Shown one piece after another: positions 47,929-58,243 of a stretch of 64,000 nt of DNA. The first letter of the stretch is position 1, and every line of letters starts with the position of its first letter. The notes under the pieces are model-generated. The model worked only from the letters and a program-made list of their open reading frames with translations. It ran no database searches and was not told where the DNA came from. The stretch comes from Mortierella alpina (Eukaryota; Mortierellomycota; Mortierellomycetes; Mortierellales; Mortierellaceae): positions 1,798,001 through 1,862,000 of the forward strand of contig JANATF010000004.1 of assembly GCA_029449245.1 (NCBI GenBank), written 5' to 3'. Both the position numbers and the translations under genes were made by a program.

Positions 47929-48037
47929 GCAAAGGGCAGTAGCCTCAAAACGCAGATGCCCTTTCAAGCCAAGCCTATAGGCGAGGCGTAGCGCGCCTAA
48001 CGCGTAGCGCGTAGCCAAAATGTTTCAGCCCTTTGCC
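47929..48037. repeat. Short inverted repeat around a gcgtagcgcg-rich core
   Basis: ggcaaagggc (47929-47938) is the exact reverse complement of gccctttgcc (48028-48037). Between them lies a run with repeated gcgtagcgcg and gcgtagcc words (about 47986-48015). It could be a tiny non-autonomous element or a hairpin; no target-site duplication was recognised. Confidence 0.35.
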
Positions 48038-49735
48038 AAGACATTCGGCGCTAAGGACGCGATTCTCGTCATGTCGACGACGATCATGGGTCATGAAAAA
48101 TTCATGCGGCGGCTTCCTTTCGCGAGCGAGCCGTTTTCTTTACAGCGCCAACGCCGCGACTAGACGGAATGCCGAAGGAGCGTTCCGGGACAAAAACCAA
48201 CACAAACAGCCAAGGCAGAGGACTAGAATTGTCTGCTGCATTGTTTCACGTCCTTCATGAAAAGGACCATGCGATGACGTTCCAATGCAGCCGCAAACTT
48301 CACTTCGGAGTCCTGGCTTTACCATGACGGGTTTACTGTGAACGCATTTTTGTTTTTTCCGGGTCTATTTTTATCTCGAGCCAAAGTGCATGGTGCCACT
48401 AGGCATCCATATGCTTCTAATGCAGATCGCGATACTACGGTACCCGCGCCAGTGTACTACACTTCCAGCGCTGTGGAATATATGTGGGGGGGACAGACTG
48501 AATGCACGGGGCACAGATAACGAACGACAGAGCGGTACACCTCGCGCTTCTAGAAACTCTCCGCCCTACTTTCATTCTCGTTGTTCTATGCCCCGACAGA
48601 AAGAAAGAACAAGAAAGAAAAAGAAGGAAAAAAAGAATGAAAAAGAAAAGAAAGGTGAGCACAGAACGGGGTGCGGGTCGGGGTCGATGAGTCGAGGCCT
48701 GGAATCGTAGGTCTTGGGATGCTGTTGCGTCCTTCATCCATCCTCCGCAACTGGTCTCCATGGTCTAAAACACAACAGAGGCATTTTTTTCGTTCCTCTC
48801 GTCCTCTGTGGTTCTTAGCCCTTTGAGCATCTCTCACACTTCATCGTTGAAGACTTCATTCTCCGTACCTTTCACAGGAATCGTTTGCGCAGAAACTTCC
48901 AGACGCAAGAGCGGAAGTGCAAAAAATAATAATTTGAAAGCCTGGGTCGTTCGTTCGTTCCTCTGTTCTACCCGTCGTTAGCCTTAATTGTCCATGTACC
49001 CATGTACGTGTATTGAGGGAACCATTAGGAAGAATGTATTCTCCACGTTTCTGCTCACCAAGCGGTCATAGTGCTCTGTCGCCATATAACGCAACCTATC
49101 TTCATTTTAAAAGCCAGCCTCTCCATAGACTGGTAACAGAGGCGTGGGATCCTTCTAAAACAGAGAGAGGGCATTGGCCTTTTGCCTTGGCCCATGCATG
49201 CATGAATTTTTTTATGTGCTCCCAAAAGAGAAAACGAGGAAAATACAAAGCCAGAAAATGTTCAGTTCGGGTAGTGCGGAGTGAAAATATCATGCATGCA
49301 CGGGCGACAAATATTGGCGCACTACCCAAGTTGGATATGTTTCCAGGCTCTGTGCGAGAGAACGATTTAAAGAACGATCTAGTCTGGAGGTCCGTCGGCA
49401 AACTTAAACCTCCGCCCCACGGATAGACGGTAACTCTTCCCAGAGGCATTGTTGCTGCAATCATTATGAACCAACGGTTGCGTTGTTGTTTTTCCCATCA
49501 AAATGGAATGCGGTTCTTCGTGTTTTGTTTTTAGCATGAGCCTCGTCCAGAATTCATACTACGCTTTCATTTCAATCCCAGTCTGTCGTTTCGAGATGTG
49601 TGTATTAGAGTCGTAAGCATAGGGCGGTAGGACCCGATGCACGTTGACGAGAGTCGTAAGCGCACAAGGACCGCGTCCGAAGACTGAAGGTGATCCGATC
49701 TATTAGCATTAGGTGTCCAAGTTACCATTCTCTTG

Positions 49736-49743
49736 TATAAATA
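49736..49743 (+). promoter_or_regulatory. TATA box of the five-domain Kazal gene
   Basis: TATAAATA, 145 bases upstream of the start codon, in the same layout as the PCK1 promoter. Confidence 0.6.
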
Positions 49744-49880
49744 CCATGCGTTCGTCCTCCATTTTTTTTTATTCTCCATCTCATCTTCATAATCACAAAG
49801 CAACACTTCGAGGCCTAACAGCACTCAGCAGCACATTCCCCAACCCACCTTTAATACTCAAAACAACCAATCCATTACCA

Positions 49881-50879
49881 ATGCGTTCCTCAATCATCGC
49901 CGCGGCCCTTGCCTTGACTTTTGCCATGACCGCTACTGCTGGTCCCATCCCCAAGGATTCTACTACCAAGTCGTGCAACAAAGCCTGCACCATGGACTAC
50001 AACCCCATCTGCGCTCAGTTCAAGGGCGGCAAGAAGGAGACGTTCAGCAACAGCTGCACGCTCTCTGTCTACCAGTGCGAGAACCCCAAGGAGGTCGTCG
50101 CCACCTCTGTCGATGGAACCTGTGATGCCCCCGCCGAGAAGAAGTGCAACAAGGCCTGCACCCTGGACTACAGCCCGATCTGCGCTCAGTTCAAGGGTGG
50201 AAAGAAGGAGACATTCAGCAACAGCTGCGCGCTCTCTGTCTACCGGTGCGAGAACCCCAAGGAGGTCGTCGCCACCTCTGTCGACGGAACCTGCGATGCC
50301 CCCGCCGAGAAGAAGTGCAACAAGGCTTGCACCTTGGACTACAACCCCGTCTGCGCTCAGTTCAAGGGTGGCAAGAAGGAGACATTCAGCAACAGCTGCG
50401 CGCTCTCTGTCTACCAGTGCGAGAACCCCAAGGAGGTCGTCACCACCTCTGCCAATGGAACCTGCGATGCCCCCGCCGAGAAGAAGTGCAACAAGGCTTG
50501 CACTTTGGACTACAACCCCGTCTGCGCCCAGTTCGATGGCGGCAACAAGCAGACCTTCGGAAACAGCTGCTCTCTTTCCGTCTACCAGTGTGAGCACCCC
50601 GAGGAGACCCTTGCCACCACCTCCAACGGATCCTGCGATGCCGCTGCTGTTGAGGAGCCCAAGGAGTCCAAGTTGGCCGCTGAAATCACCCAGCCCATTG
50701 ATACCGAGGCCAAGTCCTGCAACAAGGCTTGCATCCTCTTGTACGACCCCGTCTGCGCCAACTTCGAGAGCGGCCACAACGCCACCTTTGGCAACACCTG
50801 CCAGCTCTCCGTTTATCAGTGCGAGAACCCCCGTGACAAGGTTGCTGTCACCACCAAGGGATCTTGCGAGGCCCTGTAA
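49881..50879 (+). CDS. Secreted five-domain Kazal-type protease inhibitor (B)
   Basis: Intronless, 332 residues. A signal peptide (MRSSIIAAALALTFAMTATA) precedes GPIPKDS. Five Kazal domains follow, their first cysteine codons at 49974, 50145, 50316, 50487 and 50718; the first four are spaced exactly 171 bases (57 residues). Each has six cysteines in the order CNKAC, PxC, NxC, YQC (or YRC), GxC. Domains 1-4 are nearly identical, domain 5 is divergent after an acidic linker. The reactive-loop segment ACTLDYNPVC closely resembles ACTLEYRPLC of turkey ovomucoid third domain, a strong inhibitor of subtilisin, chymotrypsin and elastase. P1 is Met in domain 1 and Leu in domains 2-5. C-ending codon use suggests strong expression. 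The 340-codon frame on the other strand is a shadow. A secreted subtilisin gene lies 3.7 kb downstream. Confidence 0.95.
   Translation: MRSSIIAAALALTFAMTATAGPIPKDSTTKSCNKACTMDYNPICAQFKGGKKETFSNSCTLSVYQCENPKEVVATSVDGTCDAPAEKKCNKACTLDYSPICAQFKGGKKETFSNSCALSVYRCENPKEVVATSVDGTCDAPAEKKCNKACTLDYNPVCAQFKGGKKETFSNSCALSVYQCENPKEVVTTSANGTCDAPAEKKCNKACTLDYNPVCAQFDGGNKQTFGNSCSLSVYQCEHPEETLATTSNGSCDAAAVEEPKESKLAAEITQPIDTEAKSCNKACILLYDPVCANFESGHNATFGNTCQLSVYQCENPRDKVAVTTKGSCEAL
49974..50657 (+). repeat. 171-bp tandem coding repeat (four Kazal units)
   Basis: Four near-identical 171-base units encode Kazal domains 1-4. Units 1-3 differ by only a few bases each, so the duplication or a gene-conversion event is recent; unit 4 has diverged (DGGNKQTFGNS instead of KGGKKETFSNS). 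Confidence 0.9.
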
Positions 50880-51660
50880 ACGCAACAGATGATCATGCCT
50901 TTTTTTCATCAATCATTCATTCACACACATTCATTCAGTCATTATCTCACATATATACTTGCACTCATTCACTCATACATTGATTCATTCATCTATATAC
51001 TCATCATGGTTCTTGATACAACTCTCTGGAGGAGTATCATTGCATCCTGAAGCTCACAGCTCTAGGACCATGCTCCAACAACATAAATTCATACAGAACA
51101 CCTCAATACAGAATAAAAGGCATCTAAAATTCACTATACATCGAAAACGCGAACATTGACTTCCTAAGACACAAAATTAGCATCACCACACCTGCTGCCT
51201 GTAGCGCCATGTAAGCGACGGCCCACACAGGTGATGCCCATACTCTCGCCAACAGGAATCAAAAGTCCCAAGGAGTCAGGCAGTAAATGTATTGGACTTG
51301 CCCCTGTAACTAGCGTAGCCTATGATCGCATACCCGACTATCCAAGGGGGCGATATTTCTTTCGCGATACAACGATAGATCGTTGGTATTACTGCCGTTG
51401 AGGGGATTCTTCGACTTTATTCAAGTGTCGTCATTCCGCTCAGCAAGCTGACCTAACAATCCCCTTGCGGATCCTCTATAAGTATCACGGATTCCTTCCT
51501 CCAAGATTTAACTCGGTCCCTTCTCAGCAACTTATCTTTTCTTTCTTGCATTCTTTCCCTACCCCGCGCTTCTCATTCTCAACCAGGTTCATAGAGTCGG
51601 AAGCAACTGACGATCGCAAATTCCCGAATCTAGTAATTCCACCTCCTATTATTACCTCAC
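50880..51660. other. Intergenic between Kazal genes B and C
   Basis: It starts with a catt/attc-rich stretch (about 50910-51000) behind the stop of gene B. A TATAAG motif at 51477-51482, about 180 bases before the next ATG, and a C/T-rich leader belong to gene C. Confidence 0.45.
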
Positions 51661-51948
51661 ATGGTTTTCTCGCTCAGGTTCATAGCAGCCATTGCTTCTT
51701 GTGGCATAATGATCGCCTCTTTCACCACGGCAAGCCCCTTACCTTACAAGGTCTTGATGCCACGCGCTGTCGCCCCCGAGGTCGACTGGTGCAATGTAAA
51801 ACATTGCGAGCCTACGATCAGCCCCATTTGCGCCAAACGCAGTGATGGTGCTCTGAAAACCCTGTTGAACCCATGCCAGTTAAATGTGGTAAACTGCGTC
51901 CCTGAAGGAGCCATGTTCGTGTTCCTACACAATGGAGAATGCGACTAA
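51661..51948 (+). CDS. Secreted Kazal-like protein (C)
   Basis: Intronless, 95 residues. A signal peptide (about MVFSLRFIAAIASCGIMIAS) is followed by FTTASPLPYK. The Kazal-like domain keeps six cysteines (WCNVKHCEPTISPIC, NPCQLNVVNC, GEC). The loop between the third and fourth cysteines is changed (ALKTLLNPC in place of the usual ETFSNSC), and the P1 position after the second cysteine is Pro, which would be a poor protease ligand. It may have lost inhibitor activity or changed target. Its position among the other Kazal genes and its SPLP mature end point to a paralogue. Confidence 0.75.
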   Translation: MVFSLRFIAAIASCGIMIASFTTASPLPYKVLMPRAVAPEVDWCNVKHCEPTISPICAKRSDGALKTLLNPCQLNVVNCVPEGAMFVFLHNGECD

Positions 51949-52388
51949 AGCGCCCGGGAGGAAGAGTCTGCGGCCCTACTGCACCTTATTAAACCTAAGA
52001 CCTGCATGTGTTTTTACGCTGCATTCTACATTCTTTCTGCACCTTTCGCCATATTTTCCGTGCCTGTAGTCTACTGTATCCATTAATGTGTAGAATATAT
52101 TTCATTGTTTTCTAAAAACATCTGACATAGGTGAGCTCTGGATGAATGGCGGCCGTGAAAAGTAAGGGCTTATGGTGGTCTCACGCCAACAGGATAATAA
52201 AACTGTGGGAGCACTGCGGTCTAGAAGAGATGGGTAGACAAAGGATGGGGGGCTGGGTTGTTCAAGTCATACAGCCAGACCGCTAGATCAAAGATGTTCC
52301 TGATGTTTGCCACTCCCCTGAAATCACGACGCCTTGAGCCAACTTCCGTTTTCACAAGGGTCACAGTTACCTACTTGGCACTATGTGT

Positions 52389-52393
52389 AGTGT

Positions 52394-52424
<31 letters not shown>
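52389..52424. repeat. (GT)n-(G)n microsatellite
   Basis: About nine gt dinucleotides are followed directly by about 17 G bases, a likely hypervariable site and a possible source of sequencing error. Confidence 0.9.
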
Positions 52425-54431
52425 CACCACGTTCATGCCATCATTTGTGAGGAGCACTCGAGTCGACCAGAGAAAGCAGTAATAGCCTCGCATCTTCAGC
52501 CCACCTTAATGCCTAGGCTAACCCTCACCATCCTGAGCAGCAAGGTGGGTTGAGCGCGATGTGACACCAATACTAACCGAGTCGTGATCTTGTATTTTTT
52601 TGGAGGGGGGTTCGCCTGGTGACCAAATGTCACAACATGGAGCTCATTGTTGTGCGGGCTGGTTGACCGTTGTTTAGGGATGCGGGGTTGAAAGATGATA
52701 CAACTTGCTCCAAACCTCAACGGCACCAAGTTCTGGGAATCAACAGATCACGCAAGTTACTACTGTTATGCCTGCTGAGAGCATCCATCGCTGGTTATAC
52801 CCACTCGCGATTGGCCTGTAAACTGCAGAGTATGTGGCATGGATCGCCCCACCACTATTACACTACTAGCCTGCCGTATGCCTTTAACCTCGCTTTCCGC
52901 CGTTCTGCGCCCACCATAAGAGCCCAACTAAAGCGACTGAGAAATAAACATAAACATTGCATATCGGCAGGGTTTACCGAGGGTTACAGTTGGATCAACA
53001 ACGTTAAGGAAATGTCTTCCCTCGCCCATTTTGTATTCCCTCACTCACCCACGTCCATTCCTTTGCCCTGCTACACCTGAACACACTAGGTTTGGACATG
53101 CCGTTCTTCGCGACCTTTCGCAGACGAACAGACAGGACAGTAGGTACAGATGACGAATGGTAGGCAGTACGATATGCAAGCCTGCAGGTGATAAGAGGGT
53201 AGAAACGGAAGTGGTCGACAGGTCCTGAGCGCGAGGCGAAACAGGAGTAAGCCATGTGGTCGAAGTTTCTTTTTTTTGCTAGGATGGTACCAAGCGCTTC
53301 TATGTAGGCTAGACCATTCAGCAGGTGTCTGTCCTTGGACGCGTAAGCTAGTAGACTAACTGAGAAAAAATAGAAGCTAGATGTTATCCTTTTTGCCTTC
53401 AGTCTCGAAAGCCCACCCAATATACATCTCATCTTTACCAAAGATGCGCAACGACTGAACATTAGCACCCCTTTTGACTCGTTATGCGGGCTACCCACGG
53501 TTGGAGCGCTCGGCGGATTGTGTAACCAGGATTTACGCCAAGATTTGGTAAAACAACAAACAGGGTCCTTGTCGCTCACCAACAGCTCCTCCCTGCGAAC
53601 GCATTAGTGTCTTGTCGAAACTCTAAATCTACAGCCAATTAAGTGAACCCATGTCAAGGAAGGGTTCGTGTCCCAGGGCACGTCGCATGGTCAATTTATA
53701 TGACCTCTACGCGGGATACAAGGATGCAGAGATGCGCCCTTCATCAGAGTCGAGCAAGCAGAAAGCTCATGATAAACTGGTTTATAAACTGGTTTTGTGA
53801 CCTTAGGAGAAAGACACCGTCAACAATAATGTTTTGCAGGGTCGACTTTCATGCAAGGGTCCAAATGCTCTCACGCTAGCGTGAACACTGTGCACACTAG
53901 TCGCGTGCAGATCGAGTCTTCAGCATGTCATTGGCTATCAATGTCCACGGTTATCCCCTGCAGGGAATGTCAATCATATCCGATTGTCTAGACAACAGCA
54001 ATCATGTATGCGCCGCATGTACTGTGCTCTCACTTTCCACCTTTCACCTTGGCGCCCGATTGCGTGCCCGCATGACCTGAGTGGAGTCCTCGAGTTTTAC
54101 TGGCGCGCACTTTGGACTCACACACGCGCGTGAATAAACAGATGGAGAGTGCAATACTGGACATGCTCATGTTTACCCTGTACTGAATGCGACCGTTCCA
54201 AGTAATAGACAGAAAACCATGCCTTTTCAGCAAACCCAATCGGCATGCATGGCCGACATGTTCAATGCTCTCACTTTAGCCCTCGATGGCTCGCCATTTG
54301 CCCTGCATGAGACACAAACGAGGAGATCATAACAAAAAGAAATTGAAAGGGCGGCGCCGCTCATCCATGGTTCATCTCTATGGGTCATTCCTATGCATTC
54401 TGCGCCGAGCCGGAACCAGATCGCGTTGATC

Positions 54432-54439
54432 TATAAAAG
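54432..54439 (+). promoter_or_regulatory. TATA box of the subtilisin gene
   Basis: TATAAAAG, 120 bases before the start codon, followed by a C-rich leader. Confidence 0.65.
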
Positions 54440-54558
54440 GCGTATGGTCCTCCTACACTTTTTCGTATTCTCCAGACAACCCTCAAGTCCCCTCTTGCCA
54501 ACAAACCACCTCAACAGTCTTTCACACCACACAAATCCGCCTTCTTACTCAGCTCATT

Positions 54559-55755
54559 ATGAAATACCTTTCCATTCTCGCCGTTGCCTGCTTGACCTGG
54601 TCCTCAGCCTCTACCGTCGACGCTGCCGCCCCGTTCTATGCTAACAGCCGAGCACAAGACACGCCCTCCACGGTGAACTCGTACATTGTGGTCCTCAAGG
54701 GAAACAACACCGCCGACAGCTTCATGCCCACATTCAACAACATTGTGAACCGCAGCAATGCCCGCGGTGGTCTCCGCCCCAAGCTCGGCAGAAAGTTCCG
54801 CGCCATCCCCGGCTTTACCTTCACAGCCTCGCACGCTACCTTGACCGAGCTTCTGAGCATGGATGAAGTCGCTTTCATTGAGCAAGATGCCGAGATCGCC
54901 GCCTTGGGCTCTCAGGCCAGCGTTCCTTCCTGGGGCTTGGCTCGCGTCTCCAGCACAACCAAGGGTGGCTCCACCTACAACTACCCAGACTCTGCCGGAT
55001 CTGGCATCACCGCCTATGTGATCGACACGGGTATCAACACCGCCCATGTTGATTTCGGCGGCCGCGCCACCATGGGAGCCAACTTTATTACAGGCTCTCC
55101 TAACACGGACGAGAATGGCCATGGAACCCACGTTGCTGGAACCATCGGAGGAACAAGCTACGGTGTCGCCAAGAACGTCGCCTTGGTTGGCATTAAAGTC
55201 CTTGCCAAGAACGGACGTGGCCCCACCAGTGGTATCGTTGGCGCCGTGGATTGGGTCATCAGTGCCTCCAAGGGCAAGAGAGCCGTCATCAACATGTCTC
55301 TGGGTGGTGGCTTTTCCAATGCCATCAACGATGCTGTCGCCCGAGCCAACAGGGCCAACATCCCCGTCTTTGCTGCTGCAGGTAACGAAGCCGATGTGGA
55401 TGCCTGTGATGGATCTCCCTCGAGCTCCCCTCTCGCGTTGACGGTCGGTGGTTCGGACGTTAACGACCGCGCCTATCTCGACACCTCTCCTGGAAAGTGC
55501 GTTGACATTATTGGGCCTGCTGTCGACATCACAAGCGCTTGGATTGGAGGCTCTAACGCCAAGATCACCATCTCTGGAACTTCCATGGCCACCCCTCACG
55601 TGGCCGGTGTCGCTGCCTTGTACATGGGTGCGGACTCGAACCTTAACACTGCTCTTAAGGTCTACCAGCGTCTTCAGTCGACCGCCGCCAAGGACAAGAT
55701 CTCGGGCTTGCATGGCGAAGCCAACTTGCTGGTCTACAACGGCGGCGGTGTCTAA
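54559..55755 (+). CDS. Secreted subtilisin-like serine protease, proteinase K type (S8)
   Basis: Intronless, 398 residues. A signal peptide (MKYLSILAVACLTWSSASTV) is followed by an I9 inhibitor propeptide (SYIVVLKGNNTADSFMPTFN to DEVAFIEQDAEI), which in this family folds the enzyme and is then cut off. The catalytic domain starts near residue 120 (SVPSWGLARVS). The catalytic triad is complete: Asp about 156 in VIDTGIN, His about 188 in NGHGTHVAGT and Ser about 342 in GTSMATPHVAGVAAL. The oxyanion-hole Asn lies in AAAGNEADVDACDGSPSSS, where the paired cysteine pattern is typical of the proteinase K branch. It should be an extracellular broad-specificity endopeptidase. C-rich codon choice suggests strong expression. 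Five Kazal inhibitor genes lie within 8 kb on both sides. The long minus-strand frame overlapping it is a shadow. Confidence 0.97.
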   Translation: MKYLSILAVACLTWSSASTVDAAAPFYANSRAQDTPSTVNSYIVVLKGNNTADSFMPTFNNIVNRSNARGGLRPKLGRKFRAIPGFTFTASHATLTELLSMDEVAFIEQDAEIAALGSQASVPSWGLARVSSTTKGGSTYNYPDSAGSGITAYVIDTGINTAHVDFGGRATMGANFITGSPNTDENGHGTHVAGTIGGTSYGVAKNVALVGIKVLAKNGRGPTSGIVGAVDWVISASKGKRAVINMSLGGGFSNAINDAVARANRANIPVFAAAGNEADVDACDGSPSSSPLALTVGGSDVNDRAYLDTSPGKCVDIIGPAVDITSAWIGGSNAKITISGTSMATPHVAGVAALYMGADSNLNTALKVYQRLQSTAAKDKISGLHGEANLLVYNGGGV

Positions 55756-56713
55756 AACCCATGCCATTTAGCTCGAGCGTTTGCCTAAGTTTACAGCTGT
55801 CAAATCTTGTTGAACATGATGAAGATATTTAATTACTATGGTCTCTGATACTGCTGGGCAGTGGATAGACCCATGAATAAAAGACGTTAAATAATGCAGT
55901 ATCTAGGAAGCGGCAACGATGAAGAATCAAAAGCAATGCCGCTATGAGCGCCTTTCCACTGTCTTACAGCATCTAGCGCTAGCCATTATCTACAGAGACG
56001 ACATCGAGCACGTCTTTTCCTGGCATTAAGCATGTAGTCAGCATGCCCTGGCGGACGCAGCCTTAGAGTCCTTCATTTGAAACTTTCGTGATACATGTAA
56101 ATACATTGTGTACCGTCCATCATTATCATATTTACCTGTAGAATAATATGCAGAGCATACCAGGCAAGCAGCCCTTCGTCGTAGCTGCTAGTTTTTATTT
56201 TTGAGTCAAGTTCATTACCGCCGTAGGACGCACGCTATTCTTTGTCGTAACTCGCCCCCTTCTTTCGGTAAACCACTAAGATAGTAGGCGTGAACGCCAC
56301 GAGCGGGACACAGGGTTAATCAGATATCGGAAACGTCTCAGTGGATTCATAGAGGGGTGATCTTGTAGAGCGGAAAGGCTTCATAGAGCTCCTGCTAATG
56401 TTAAATTTCAAATATCGGAAGAGATATTAATAAATCCATTGCAGACGACTTTAACTAACAGTTTATTGTAGAAAATCAGTAGAGACGTTGTGTTGCGTCG
56501 ACCTGCAGAGATTTAGCACTCTGTTGTAAAGATTTGTTCGAAAGATCAGTTCTCTTTTCTTTCTCTGTGCCTCTTGTATTAATAAACAAACTTGAAATAT
56601 AATGGTATTAATATCATTATGCAAAGTCAACGTTTCTAGCAAGGTCGTTCGAGTCGCCTGTGATCATGGGACAAGGAAAGATGTTGTAGTCGCTGGCCTT
56701 TTTCCCCAGACAC
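55756..56713. other. Intergenic, A/T-rich, downstream of the subtilisin gene
   Basis: Almost 1 kb with aataaa-type signals near 55875 and 56580. No open frame, RNA gene or repeat is supported. Confidence 0.45.
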
Positions 56714-57082
56714 TCATTCATTTTCATTTTTACTACTTTTTTTTTTTTCGTCTGGAGTGGGCTGTTTGTAGCCTGCGCGGATCAAACAGTTACCCAAGGC
56801 CTCTATTTTGGCTGCATCTTCGGAGCAGAATATCTCCATGGCCTCCTTCGCTGTCTGGGGATCGCTTCCATAAACTTTGGTGTTGCAGACTGACAGTGCC
56901 GCATAAAGCTCGGTTTGGATTTCGTTCATGCATTCCCAACTAGCCTTAATGAAGGCTTCTTACAGTTCGACTGTTTCGTCGCAGTATAATAAGATAAAGT
57001 TGATCCAATTGCTTCTCCTCACCTCTTTGCTGCTGCAAAACTCATGAGGATGCAGGCTACTATCAAGAACTGGAGGTTTCAT
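56714..57082 (-). CDS. Small hypothetical protein, 96 residues
   Basis: Two exons (57082-57023 and 56944-56714) join in phase 0 to give 96 residues: HPHEFCSSKEASWECMNEIQ, then ALSVCNTKVYGSDPQTAKEA, MEIFCSEDAAKIEALGNCLI and a basic-acidic tail (DEKKKSSKNENE). There are five cysteines in a predicted helical protein, without a visible signal peptide. The cysteine spacing (eight, fourteen and twelve residues between neighbours) does not fit a twin CX9C mitochondrial protein, although a small intermembrane-space-like helical protein remains possible. Donor gtgagg and acceptor cattaag are reasonable. I recognise no family. It lies inside the Kazal-subtilisin cluster but has no Kazal pattern. Confidence 0.5.
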
Positions 57083-57958
57083 CGTCGATTGGGATAGGGG
57101 ATGTGATTGTTGTGCAGGGCGGAACAAAAGGTAGAGAGAGGATAAATACCTTGAAAAAATCAATGCGATCTTGGACAGGAGAAGTGCATTAAATGGAGGC
57201 AAGGACTTTGATGAGGAATGGCGGGAAAGGGAAGAGAAGAGGAGATCAATGAGGAGGCGAAAGATCAACGGGAAGTGTACGTAATTACGGATGATTAGTG
57301 CATACTAGCGACAGGCAAATAGATACGAGACACAGAAACCGCAGGGTCATAGAAAAAGCGAGGAGATGACAAAGGACTGCAGGATGTCTACAAGAGGATA
57401 AAAATAACGATTAGATGTGAGGGCAGAAAAGGAGGTTGGCATGCACACCCAAGGATGAGGGAAAAAAATGTAAGCTCTAGGAAATAAAGGAGAATCTTGG
57501 AAGGTAAGGGGAGGTTGCTGGATATTAAGGAAAGAAGTGGGCAGAACAGACATGAGAACCGAGAGGAGCGAAGGTAGAGATGGGAGAGCAAGAGGACACA
57601 GGATAAATAGGAAAGGGACACCAATAAAACAAAAAGATGGGAAGCAGCAGTAAAGGGACAGATGCGCTGACCAACGCCACCATGAGCACAGTTACATAGT
57701 GATATTGATGGCCGCCGCCCCCAGACGCTGGAGCACCGTCCTTGAGGCCAAAAATGGGACATGTGAACAACTCTCGAGTGTAAGAGTTCATTACCGCTTA
57801 TAAATGCAGTCCGCTTCGGTTCGGTCTCTAATCCCAACTCATGTTTGAACCATTGGAATAGTTGTAAATTCCATATACTACATGTACAGTCAGTCCAAAG
57901 TCATCGTCCATAATCCATAATCCATAATCCACAACAGTCCGCAGTCCAAAAAACCATC
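57083..57958. other. Intergenic, purine-rich plus strand
   Basis: About 875 bases, strongly G/A-rich on the plus strand between 57160 and 57660. A short ccataat repeat (57908-57935) sits just before Kazal gene D. No gene is supported. Confidence 0.45.
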
Positions 57959-58243
57959 ATGCATTGCTCCATGATCCTCGTCCCTCTGTTCTTATTCTTC
58001 CTAGCAATTGTCGCGTCAAGCCCAATCCCTGGTGATGTCTCCTACCCCCCAACCTCTGGACAAAGCAACGAGAGAAATGACAGGTGCACTATGGTTTGTC
58101 CGCCAGATGTCCACGCCCCTATCTGTGCTAGGAACCAGTGTGGCGAGCGCAAAACGTTTGAGAATGTATGCTTCATGATTGTGGAGAACTGTCGCAATCC
58201 TTCAAACATTTACAAGTACGAACGCGATGGAGAATGTGAGTAA
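57959..58243 (+). CDS. Secreted Kazal-like protein (D) with an extra cysteine
   Basis: Intronless, 94 residues. A signal peptide (MHCSMILVPLFLFFLAIVAS) precedes SPIPGDVSYPP, the same xPIP mature end as genes A and B. The Kazal-like domain reads RCTMVCPPDVHAPICARNQC, then FENVCFMIVENC and DGEC. It has seven cysteines, one more than the classical six, in the loop after the third, and one additional residue between the second and third cysteines. P1 by position would be Pro. This suggests altered specificity or loss of inhibition. A pairing partner for the odd cysteine is not visible. Confidence 0.75.
   Translation: MHCSMILVPLFLFFLAIVASSPIPGDVSYPPTSGQSNERNDRCTMVCPPDVHAPICARNQCGERKTFENVCFMIVENCRNPSNIYKYERDGECE

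Larger units (their letters stand above)
47337..49880. other. 2.5-kb gene-poor interval between divergent Kazal genes
   Basis: No supported gene. It contains a small inverted repeat (47929-48037), a purine-rich run of GAAA-type sequence (about 48597-48655) and the promoter of the five-domain Kazal gene at its right end. Several short open frames on both strands have no domain. Confidence 0.45.
51949..54558. other. 2.6-kb gene-poor interval before the subtilisin gene
   Basis: No supported gene. It holds a (gt)n run followed by a G run (52389-52424). The right end has the subtilisin promoter with a TATA box. The open frames seen on both strands are short and lack domains or signal peptides. 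Confidence 0.45.

Noticed and set aside
49890-50912. 340-codon minus-strand frame over the five-domain Kazal gene
   Set aside because: A repeat-driven shadow: it is periodic at 57 residues exactly like the plus-strand Kazal repeats.
54604-55767. 387-codon minus-strand frame over the subtilisin gene
   Set aside because: Antisense shadow. The plus strand has a signal peptide, propeptide and complete catalytic triad.
57083-57837. Long minus-strand frames rich in Leu, Ser and Pro
   Set aside because: They result from the purine-rich plus strand in this region and carry no recognisable domain.
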